Assembly (NCBI GenBank): GCA_017526045.1
Contig: JAFXRX010000120.1
Location: forward strand, 1 to 8,262
Direction of reading: 5' to 3'
Source of the DNA: Opitutales bacterium
Lineage (GTDB): Bacteria; Verrucomicrobiota; Verrucomicrobiia; Opitutales; Intestinicryptomonadaceae
DNA: 8,262 nt
Shown: in pieces, positions 1-6,029 of the stretch
Numbering within the stretch: the stretch's first letter is position 1
How the letters are laid out: every line of letters starts with the position of its first letter
The notes under the pieces: generated by a model
What the model saw: the letters and a program-made list of their open reading frames with translations, nothing else
Database searches by the model: none
Told to the model about the DNA's origin: nothing
Program-made: the position numbers and the translations under genes

Positions 1-1
1 G

Positions 2-1129
2 GTTTTGAATTTTCTGCTGGCGCACGAGGCGGGGCACATTATTTTCAAGTCGATGCTCCGCCGCGGAGCGAGGAACCCCCTGCTTTGGAATATCGCAACC
101 GACTATGCAATAAACGGCGCGCTCATAGACGCCAATCTGCCCGAAGACAGGCTGAAGGCTCTTACAAAAAACCTGGACGGCAAAGAGTTTAAAATCTGCT
201 ACAGCAAAAAGTACACGGGCTGGGCGTCCGAGGCCATTTATGAGGATATTTTAAAGAAAATCAAAAAGCCCCCGCAGCCCGTTTTGGATTCCGCAAAAAA
301 TGGGATGCCCTCGGGCAAAGACAAAAACGGCGGGCAAGGCGGCTGGAGCCTGCCAGTCGACGGCGAGAGGTCTTTCGACCCAAAAACAGGCGAAACCGAT
401 TTCAAAAAGGGCGACGGGACTGCCGCAACGCCGAGGGATGTGGAATCGCAGCTCAACACTGTCATAGCGCAGGCGGCGTTCAGGGCGCGCGAGGACATGC
501 GCCGCAAGTCGAATTTGAGGGGGCGCGGCGCGGGCGCGTTTTTGGAGTATGTGGAAGTTGCGCTAAGCAGGCAGATAAACTGGCGAAATCTCCTGCACAG
601 AAAATTGCGGTCAATAGGCTTTGAAACCGCCGACTACAGCCGCCCTTCGAGGCGCACGATTGTCAACAGGCAGCTCGGCTGCAAGTTCTACTATCCCAAG
701 CTGCGCGGCTTCACCCCCGGGAACATAATGATGGTCATAGACACCTCGGGCTCCGTCAGCTCGGAGTCTCTGGAAGTCTTCCTCGGCGAAATCAATAATT
801 GCCTCAAGGGAATGCCGCGGGCGGAAGTCTACCTTTACTGCGCCGACTACGGTATAAAATTTCAGGGGACTTACAGAAGCAGTCTGCCCGCATCGGTCGA
901 AATTACCGGACGCGGCGGCACTTCGTTTGAGCCCGCTTTTGAAGAGGCGCAAAAGCTTTTAAAAGCCGGCAAAAAATTCTCCACAATGGTATATTTTACA
1001 GACGGGTGCTGCGACTATCCGCAAATAAAGGCGAAGAGCCTTCCATACGAAGTGCTATGGTGCATCGACAACTTCCATGCCGCCGACGCCCCGTTCGGCA
1101 AGACATTGCGAATAGACGCAAACCAATGA
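2..1129 (+). CDS. DUF2201-type putative metallopeptidase with C-terminal VWA domain (5' partial)
   Basis: This protein joins a putative zinc-peptidase region to a von Willebrand factor A domain. It is probably cytosolic, since no signal peptide or membrane segment is visible, and probably acts with the ATPase encoded next. Numbering from the TTG at position 5, HEAGH (HExxH) lies at residues 7-11 and is followed by WNIATDYAIN at 28-37, as in DUF2201 proteins. A low-complexity Gly/Lys/Pro linker covers about 86-140. The VWA domain has the MIDAS residues DTSGS (246-250), the Thr of GRGGTS (306) and FTDG (331-334), so metal binding looks intact. The frame is open to the left edge (GTT at 2-4), and a start only six codons before HExxH would be unusually short for the family, so the true start is most likely upstream. 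Peptidase activity is inferred from the motif only. The gene lies 59 bp before the ATPase gene. Family confidence is high; the biochemical role is unknown. Confidence 0.9.
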   Translation, partial: VLNFLLAHEAGHIIFKSMLRRGARNPLLWNIATDYAINGALIDANLPEDRLKALTKNLDGKEFKICYSKKYTGWASEAIYEDILKKIKKPPQPVLDSAKNGMPSGKDKNGGQGGWSLPVDGERSFDPKTGETDFKKGDGTAATPRDVESQLNTVIAQAAFRAREDMRRKSNLRGRGAGAFLEYVEVALSRQINWRNLLHRKLRSIGFETADYSRPSRRTIVNRQLGCKFYYPKLRGFTPGNIMMVIDTSGSVSSESLEVFLGEINNCLKGMPRAEVYLYCADYGIKFQGTYRSSLPASVEITGRGGTSFEPAFEEAQKLLKAGKKFSTMVYFTDGCCDYPQIKAKSLPYEVLWCIDNFHAADAPFGKTLRIDANQ

Positions 1130-1188
1130 CGCCCCGCGCAAGAATTTCGCCAACGCTTTCATAAAACAACAAAATATACGAAAAAAAA

Positions 1189-2406
1189 ATGCCACGAAAC
1201 GACAGACAAATAATCCACAACGAACTGCTAACTATCGCCCAGCTTAAAAGCGAGCTGCTTGAAAGCTGGAACTTGCCCTACTCCGTGCTGGTGATGGGGC
1301 CCGCGGGCGTCGGCAAGTCGTCGGCGTTCAAGCAGGTGCTCGCGGAAATCGCGACCGGCAACCCCTACGCGGAATTTAGGTACAACGCGAAATCTGGCTG
1401 CTACTTGGTCGGCGGGGAAATTTCCGACGGGACGCCCGAGGGCGACCAAAAGGAGCTTGAAACATCATACGGCTTCATAGACTTGAGGCTCTCGCAAGTC
1501 GAGCCGCAGGATCTCGCAGGAATTCCGATGCCCGAAAATGGCATCACCATAAGGCACCTGCCCAGGGAAATCCCCGTGTGCACTGCAACCCACCTGCCAA
1601 AGCGCGGGCTGCTGCTTTTGGACGAAGTAAACCAGGCAGATCCCGCCGTGCAAAAAGCGATGTTTAGCATAATCCTCGACCACAAGATCGACAACAAGCC
1701 ATTTCTGGAGGGCTGGCGCGTCATGGCGGCGGGCAACAGGCTTGAAGACTCGTCGGCGGTCATGGAATTGGCGGGGCCGCTGCAAAACAGGTTTGCCCAC
1801 TACGCCGTCGGGGCGGATTACGAAACATTCAAGGCATGGGCAATCAAAAACGACATACACCCCGCAATAACGACCTACCTTGCAAACAACGCAACCGACC
1901 TCTGCCGGAGGCAGGGCGACAACGAAGAGTACGCCTTCCCCACCCCAAGGACGTGGGAGCAGGTCTCGCACAAAATCCGCTATTGGGAAAAAAATAAAAT
2001 CAAAAAAACCTCCGACGAAAAGATACGCGGCATCGCGGCTCTGGTGGGCTCGGCGGCGGCGGCGAAATTTGTGGCGCACCTTGAAATAGCAAACTCCTTC
2101 GATGTGGAAGACTACCTTTCTGGGAAGGTAAAAAAGTCGTTTACGCAGACGGAAATCGCCGAGGCGTGGGGCCTGCTTTCCGCGCTCTACTCATACGTCC
2201 TCAACAAAAAGACCAAAGAGGCGTACATAAAAGTGTACAAGTTCGCGGCTCAAAGCGACACGTTTGCAAGGCTCAAGGAATTTATGGCGTGCCTTGCGAA
2301 GGATTTGCAGCAGTACGACGAAAAGCTCGCCAAGGCGGCGCTTATGTCGTTCCAGCAAAAAGAGCTGGAAGAGTTCTTCAAAAAAATCGGCAGCGCGATT
2401 TTGTAG
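1189..2406 (+). CDS. MoxR-type AAA+ ATPase, partner of the VWA/DUF2201 protein
   Basis: This is a 405-residue cytosolic AAA+ ATPase of the MoxR type usually encoded beside VWA proteins. Such pairs are thought to use ATP hydrolysis to remodel, assemble or insert cofactors into client proteins. Visible motifs are Walker A GPAGVGKS (37-44), Walker B LLLLDE (141-146), sensor 1 AAGN (180-183) and the arginine-finger segment LQNRF (199-203, R201). FIDLRLSQVEPQDLAGIP (96-113) between the Walker motifs and FPTPRTW in the C-terminal lid region are characteristic of the DUF2201-linked subgroup. All catalytic motifs look intact. The ATG at 1189 follows an A-rich leader with no Shine-Dalgarno sequence; it is kept because a normal N-terminal helix precedes Walker A. 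The 52 bp after the stop hold the decayed end of a repeat-protein gene. The family call is firm; the client is unknown. Confidence 0.93.
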   Translation: MPRNDRQIIHNELLTIAQLKSELLESWNLPYSVLVMGPAGVGKSSAFKQVLAEIATGNPYAEFRYNAKSGCYLVGGEISDGTPEGDQKELETSYGFIDLRLSQVEPQDLAGIPMPENGITIRHLPREIPVCTATHLPKRGLLLLDEVNQADPAVQKAMFSIILDHKIDNKPFLEGWRVMAAGNRLEDSSAVMELAGPLQNRFAHYAVGADYETFKAWAIKNDIHPAITTYLANNATDLCRRQGDNEEYAFPTPRTWEQVSHKIRYWEKNKIKKTSDEKIRGIAALVGSAAAAKFVAHLEIANSFDVEDYLSGKVKKSFTQTEIAEAWGLLSALYSYVLNKKTKEAYIKVYKFAAQSDTFARLKEFMACLAKDLQQYDEKLAKAALMSFQQKELEEFFKKIGSAIL

Positions 2407-2420
2407 GCGAAACAAGCGGC

Positions 2421-2462
2421 GCAATGCGCCATGCGCTGCTAAAAAAATTTGGAGAACAATGA
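2421..2462 (+). pseudogene. Relic 3' end of a paralogue of the downstream repeat-protein gene
   Basis: Between the ATPase stop and the repeat gene, a different frame encodes AMRHALLKKFGEQ and then TGA. The repeat protein itself ends AMRYVLLKKFGE and then TGA. Aligned over 13 codons (2421-2462 without the extra Gln codon, against 4007-4045), 32 of 39 bases match, including an uninterrupted CTGCTAAAAAAATT. Third-position changes such as TTT/TTC and GGA/GGC suggest that both copies were once coding. The relic stop overlaps the repeat gene start as ATGA, the usual arrangement of translationally coupled neighbours. The simplest reading is that another member of the family once stood here and was deleted except for its last codons. 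No start codon or other part of that gene remains, so it is not a functional gene. Confidence 0.7.
2451..2461 (+). promoter_or_regulatory. Ribosome binding site and start of the repeat-protein gene
   Basis: GGAGA at 2451-2455 lies 4 nt (counting from GGAG) before the ATG at 2459. It is the best Shine-Dalgarno match seen in the left block. It falls inside the Gly-Glu codons of the relic paralogue end, so this ribosome site is inherited from the coding sequence of the vanished neighbour. It supports a start at 2459 over the upstream in-frame ATG at 2264, which would overlap the ATPase gene by more than 140 bp and add an unrelated Arg/Lys/Ser-rich stretch. Confidence 0.6.
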
Positions 2463-4045
2463 AAGCTGAAGAAATAAAAAAACTTGCCGAAGCCGGGGCG
2501 GATTTTTCCAAAATTTCGCTGCGCGGGGCGAATATAAGCTTCATAGATTTTGAACGCGCAAAAAATCTTTCGCCTGAAAACTTTTTTTCAGCCGCGCAAG
2601 CCACAGGCTGCAAGCTCCCGCAGGACATGGATTTTTCAAGCTTCTCTTTGGAGGGCAAAAATGCCCGCTGCATAAATTTTGGCAGAGCAAAAAATCTGTC
2701 GGCGCAAAATCTGCTGTCGGCAAAAGATGTTTCCTACTGCCGCCTCCCGCCCGGCATGGATTTTGCAAACGCCTCTTTGGCGGGCAAAAATGTAAAAAAT
2801 ATAGATTTTGCCAAAGCCAAAAACCTGACTGCGCAAAATTTGTTCTCGGCAAGCGATTTTTCAGGCTGCGCCCTGCCGCCCGACATGAAAATGGATTTTA
2901 AAAACATTTCATTAAAGGGAAAGAACGCAGGCTTCATAGATTTTAGCCGCGCAAAAAATTTGTCGGCGCAAAATCTGTTTTCGGCAAGGAACGCTTCAGG
3001 CTGCAAGCTCCCGCCCGGCATAGACTTTGCAAACGTATCCCTGGCGCATAAAAAAGCGGATTGCATCGACTTCAGCCGCGCGGAAAACCTCGAGCTCAAC
3101 AACCTGCTTTCCGCACTGGATATTGGCTGCTGCATAGTCCGAAGCGACATAAAAGCGCGCGCGGCGCGCATAAATATATCGCATGCCAAATTCAGAACCA
3201 AGCTGAATGTGCTTGAGCCAAACGGGAAAAAAACGGAGGTCCAACTCGGCGAATTCGCCCGCGCAAAAGGAATCGAAGTTTGCCTCATCGAAAGAAAAGA
3301 CGTTAAAATTCTCGCAAAATCGGGCGCGGATTTTTCAAACGTTTCGCTAACGGGGCTGGATGTAAACAAAGTGGATTTTAGCCGCGCAAAAAACCTGGCG
3401 GCGGCGGACTTGTTCTCGGCAAACAATGTTTCAGGCTGCGTCCTGCCGCCGGGCATGGACTTTGCGGACGCCAGCCTTGAGGAGAAATTTCTCGACGAAA
3501 TCGACTTCAGCCTCGCAAAAAATTTGTCGGCGCAAAATCTGTTTTCGGCGCATCGGGTGTGGAAATGCAAGCTCCCTCCCGATATGGATTTTAAGGACGC
3601 GCCGCTCGGTGGCAAGGAAGTCCAAAGCCTGGATTTCAGCCTCGCAAAAAACCTGACGGCGCAAAATTTGTTCTCCGCGGCGAAATTGTCGGGGCTCGAC
3701 ACTTTCTTTGCCATGGCCCCCTGCATAATGCCGCCGGGCATGGATTTTGCGGAAGTCCCGCTCAAGGACAAGGACGTAAGGGGTATCGACTTCACCCGGG
3801 CAAAGAATTTGACGCTCGGCAATTTGCTTTCAGCCCGAAGATTTGAAAAATGCATAATAAGAGACGACATTCCGGTGCCACCGCTAAGAAGCAACATCTC
3901 CAAGCTCAAGCTCGACTCAAAAATCTTCGTTGCGATTTCGGGAAAATGCGGAGAGCCGGAGGAAACGACGCCCGCGGAATTTGCCGCGCGCAAGGGCGAC
4001 CCCGACGCCATGCGCTACGTCCTGCTAAAAAAATTCGGCGAATGA
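2459..4045 (+). CDS. Pentapeptide-repeat-like solenoid protein with nine 43-residue units
   Basis: This 528-residue protein has no signal peptide or membrane segment. After a short head (MKAEEIKKLAEAGA) come five units (15-231), a linker (232-290), four more units (291-471) and a tail (472-528). The unit consensus reads DFxxxSLxGKxxxxIDF, then SRAKNLSAQNLFSA, then xxxSGCKLPPGM. The alternating DF/SL/IDF hydrophobics recall pentapeptide-repeat coils, and the AKNL...LFSA part looks helical. A Cys before the LPPGM-like end occurs in all nine units. Unit 3 carries two extra residues (KM) and unit 8 a nine-residue insertion. The linker repeats the tail and head in order: GEFARAKG matches AEFAARKG, then KILAKSGADF matches KKLAEAGADF, so the protein looks like two fused ancestral copies. 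It follows the MoxR and VWA genes and may be their client, adaptor or variable partner. The function is not recognised. It also lies next to a relic copy of its own 3' end. Confidence 0.85.
   Translation: MKAEEIKKLAEAGADFSKISLRGANISFIDFERAKNLSPENFFSAAQATGCKLPQDMDFSSFSLEGKNARCINFGRAKNLSAQNLLSAKDVSYCRLPPGMDFANASLAGKNVKNIDFAKAKNLTAQNLFSASDFSGCALPPDMKMDFKNISLKGKNAGFIDFSRAKNLSAQNLFSARNASGCKLPPGIDFANVSLAHKKADCIDFSRAENLELNNLLSALDIGCCIVRSDIKARAARINISHAKFRTKLNVLEPNGKKTEVQLGEFARAKGIEVCLIERKDVKILAKSGADFSNVSLTGLDVNKVDFSRAKNLAAADLFSANNVSGCVLPPGMDFADASLEEKFLDEIDFSLAKNLSAQNLFSAHRVWKCKLPPDMDFKDAPLGGKEVQSLDFSLAKNLTAQNLFSAAKLSGLDTFFAMAPCIMPPGMDFAEVPLKDKDVRGIDFTRAKNLTLGNLLSARRFEKCIIRDDIPVPPLRSNISKLKLDSKIFVAISGKCGEPEETTPAEFAARKGDPDAMRYVLLKKFGE
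2501..3151 (+). repeat. First block of five coding repeats (units 1-5)
   Basis: Units begin at protein residues 15, 58, 101, 146 and 189. They are 43, 43, 45, 43 and 43 residues long, about 129 bp per unit. Unit 5 is the divergent closing unit: ENLELNNLLSA replaces KNLSAQNLFSA, and CIVRSDI replaces CKLPPGM. The closing unit of the second block changes in the same way (CIIRDDI), which shows that the two blocks correspond end to end. Confidence 0.85.
3329..3871 (+). repeat. Second block of four coding repeats (units 6-9)
   Basis: Units begin at protein residues 291, 334, 377 and 429. They are 43, 43, 52 and 43 residues long. Unit 8 has the nine-residue insertion LDTFFAMAP just before its conserved Cys. 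Unit 7 shares an exact 36-base stretch with unit 4 of the first block (3514-3549 equals 2950-2985). The block has one unit fewer than the first and ends in the same type of divergent closing unit. Confidence 0.85.
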
Positions 4046-4088
4046 TTGCGGTCTGCGCATCGGCAAAATCCCGCAAAATTTCATAAAA

Positions 4089-4124
4089 AAAGAAACCGCA
4101 GCGGGTTGGGCGCGCGGTTTCTTT
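4089..4124. terminator. Bidirectional intrinsic terminator between convergent blocks
   Basis: AAAGAAACCGC (4089-4099) pairs perfectly over 11 bp with GCGGTTTCTTT (4114-4124). The 14-nt loop can form three further G-C pairs (4101-4103 with 4111-4113). Read on the minus strand, the stem runs into TTTCTTTTTTTATG, a good uridine tract. On the plus strand the tract TTTCTTTATAAATTTT is poorer but usable. The hairpin lies 43 bp after the repeat gene stop and beyond the AbiH remnant of the opposite operon, so it can close both transcription units. Confidence 0.8.
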
Positions 4125-4268
4125 ATAAATTTTAAATGGTTGTGTTTGCGCTACGCCAACAAGTACATTCTCAGTTTTGCGTTTATTCCAAAATAATAAT
4201 TCTATTTATCAAACTATAATAACCATTTGGATTATCATGAAAACTAAAAATGAGTAAAGAATTAATGA
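4125..4268. other. AT-rich intergenic stretch, no intact gene
   Basis: This is the junction between the GC-rich and AT-rich blocks. No start and ribosome-site pair, tRNA, integrase site or clear inverted repeat was found. The minus strand at 4183-4272 has a 29-codon reading that may be the residual C-terminus of the AbiH gene, described under the findings. No other structure was recognised. Confidence 0.5.
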
Positions 4269-4577
4269 TCATTGAACTTTAGTGAATAATCTATCTGTTG
4301 ATATCGATAACGACGGATCGATCATTATTTCTTCTATCGTATTATGATATGTGAAAATTTCTTTCTTTTTATCTGAATATAGTTTAAATTTTTGTATCAA
4401 AGAATTGACATTGTTTGTTGCGCAACAATTTTTAAATTTCTCATTTACACTCTTATAACGTTTTCGTGCAGATTCTTTTTCTAAAAAATCTTTAAAATCG
4501 TTATAAGATGTTTTTAGTCCATGATGCAGATCAAAACCATTTCCAATAATGTATAAGGTTTGAAAATTTTCTTTCAT
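4269..4577 (-). pseudogene. Truncated AbiH-family abortive-infection protein (N-terminal fragment)
   Basis: The 102-residue product carries the AbiH signature near its start: LYIIGNGFDLHHGLKTSYNDF at residues 8-28, with the GNGFDL-H-GL-TSY-DF pattern of the family. AbiH proteins are phage-defence proteins usually around 250-400 residues long. Here the reading stops at TGA (4269-4271) after TDRLFTKVQ, so most of the protein is missing. It starts 19 bp after the Sel1 gene in the same direction, without a clear ribosome site, and is probably co-transcribed with the RHS and Sel1 genes. The fragment is unlikely to act as a normal AbiH protein. A short natural variant cannot be excluded, but an inactivated gene is the better reading. 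Confidence 0.7.
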
Positions 4578-4596
4578 TGTTTTTGCAAGAATAGAA

Positions 4597-6024
4597 TTAT
4601 TTGTTTTTCAGCTTTGCTTTGGTTTGAGAAATTTCTTTTTTAATTTCATCTTTCATTTTAGATGCTTTAAGTCTGTCGTCAAAGCTTAGTTTAAATGATA
4701 GTACAGAAAGATTATTTTTCTCTGGCTCGGTAAATTTATATCCGCTTTCGCCTGCGAGTTCAAGCCACACATAACCATCTACTACGTTGTATCTATTAAA
4801 TCTATACTCCAAATGCATTCTGCCTACAGAATACTGTCCGACAGGATTTCCCAACAATGCAGATTTCTTATAATACTCATAAGCTTTATCGTAATTTCGT
4901 TCGACACTCCGACCATTTAAGTACATATGCGCTAAATTATTCAAAGCATCTGTATAGCCTTTTTTTGCCGCTTCTTCAAAGAGAGAAAATGCCTTCTTTT
5001 CGTCTTTGCTAACACCCGTTCCTTCTAAATATAAAGCAGCCAAATTATTTATAGATTTCGAATATCCTTTACTTGCTGCCATTTCAAGTAAGCTAACAGC
5101 TTTATTTTCATTTTTTTCAACGCCTGTTCCTTTTAAATATAAACCTGCCAAATTATTTATTGCATCGAGATTTCCTTGTTCCGCTGATTTTTCAAATAAG
5201 TTTAAAGCCTTTTTTAAATCTTTTGGGAATAAACTTCCCTCTAAATATATTGCTCCCAAATCATTTTGAGCTTCTGCATTTCCGAGTTTTGCAGATGAAA
5301 ATAAATATTGCATCCCTTTCTTTATGTCGGCAGGAACTCCCTCTCCAAACCAATATATATGTGCAAGACGATACATCGCATTTGAATTTCCAAGCTCTGA
5401 CAATTCTTCAAGAAATTGAATCCCTTTTGCCAAATCTTTCTCAGTTTCTCCTTCGCCAATATATAATAATGCTAAAAATAATTTAGCACTTGATTCTCCT
5501 TTATTCATTGCTTGGGTTAATAGCTCTATAGCTTTTTTTGTATCTTTTGTTACTCCATTCCCTGTAAAATAGGCTGAAGCACACAGTGTTAATGCAGAAG
5601 GATTACCAAGCTGTGCTGCTTGAGAATAATATTCAAATACCTTTTTTGTATCAATAGTGACACCCCAACCATTGCTGTAAGCCATGGCAAGCCCCATTAA
5701 GGCATCTGTATTAGACTTTTTTGCCGCTTTTTCAAGAAGCTCAATAGCCTTTGAATAATCTACCGCAACATGTTTACCCTGTAGATATAAGTTGCCGAGC
5801 ATTGCTTGAGCATCTGCATTGTCTTGCTCAACAGATTTTGAGAGCCATTCTAATGCAAGCTTTGGATTTTCTTCAATCCCTTCGCCATTTATCAATGCGT
5901 AGGCAAATTGATATTGAGCTTGGGCGTCTCCTGCTTCAGCCTTTTTTTTGACATCGTTAATATCTATTGCATTTGAGAGATTGCAAAGTAAACTAAGTAT
6001 TAGGTATATTGTTATTTTTTTCAT
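4597..6024 (-). CDS. Secreted Sel1-like repeat protein, candidate immunity or adaptor of the RHS protein
   Basis: This 475-residue protein has a Sec-type signal peptide: MKK, hydrophobic ITIYLILSLLCNL, and likely cleavage after SNA. LSLLC is a poor lipobox, so a soluble periplasmic protein is favoured over a lipoprotein. The rest is about ten Sel1-like repeats of 36 residues (pattern A..GN..A...LA..Y..G.GV..D..KA...), an eleventh degenerate one (NVVDGYVWLELAGESG), then a Lys-rich helical tail. Sel1 repeats form a TPR-like helical solenoid that binds proteins. The ATG at 6024 is preferred: the signal peptide starts exactly there, and GGAA sits 9 nt upstream. A TTG at 6039 would add five residues and overlap the RHS gene. 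The start is 5 bp after the RHS stop, which suggests translational coupling. An immunity role is inferred from position and from known Sel1-type immunity proteins; the family call is certain. Confidence 0.92.
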   Translation of the reverse strand: MKKITIYLILSLLCNLSNAIDINDVKKKAEAGDAQAQYQFAYALINGEGIEENPKLALEWLSKSVEQDNADAQAMLGNLYLQGKHVAVDYSKAIELLEKAAKKSNTDALMGLAMAYSNGWGVTIDTKKVFEYYSQAAQLGNPSALTLCASAYFTGNGVTKDTKKAIELLTQAMNKGESSAKLFLALLYIGEGETEKDLAKGIQFLEELSELGNSNAMYRLAHIYWFGEGVPADIKKGMQYLFSSAKLGNAEAQNDLGAIYLEGSLFPKDLKKALNLFEKSAEQGNLDAINNLAGLYLKGTGVEKNENKAVSLLEMAASKGYSKSINNLAALYLEGTGVSKDEKKAFSLFEEAAKKGYTDALNNLAHMYLNGRSVERNYDKAYEYYKKSALLGNPVGQYSVGRMHLEYRFNRYNVVDGYVWLELAGESGYKFTEPEKNNLSVLSFKLSFDDRLKASKMKDEIKKEISQTKAKLKNK

Positions 6025-6029
6025 AAATA

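Noticed and set aside
1465..2079. 204-codon frame antisense to the ATPase gene
   Set aside because: It fully overlaps a gene with intact AAA+ motifs. The product has no family features, and long antisense frames are common in GC-rich coding sequence.
2264..2458. Upstream extension of the repeat protein to the ATG at 2264
   Set aside because: The extension lies mostly within the ATPase gene, encodes an Arg/Ser/Lys-rich shadow sequence and lacks the repeat pattern. The ATG at 2459 has a ribosome site and a head sequence matching the second half of the protein.
2734..4011. Long open frame of 425 codons antisense to the repeat-protein gene
   Set aside because: It mirrors the repeats of the sense gene and arises from their codon pattern. 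It has no ribosome site and no recognisable protein family; the sense frame has clear repeat conservation.
4042..4086. Fourteen-codon frame (MIAVCASAKSRKIS) overlapping the repeat gene stop as ATGA
   Set aside because: The ATGA overlap repeats the junction seen at 2459, which is intriguing, but the frame is very short, does not resemble the head of the repeat protein and stops just before the terminator hairpin.
4145..4165. TTTGCGCTACGCCAACAAGTA considered as an integron attC-like or transposon end site
   Set aside because: It does not fit the conserved attC core sites, has no good inverted partner, and no integrase or transposase is present.
4264..4273. Perfect 10-bp palindrome AATGATCATT at the AbiH stop codon
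   Set aside because: It is short, AT-rich and not repeated elsewhere in the window, so chance is sufficient.
5006..5486. Plus-strand frames antisense to the Sel1 gene
   Set aside because: They are shadows of the regular Sel1 repeats, with no ribosome site and no recognisable product.
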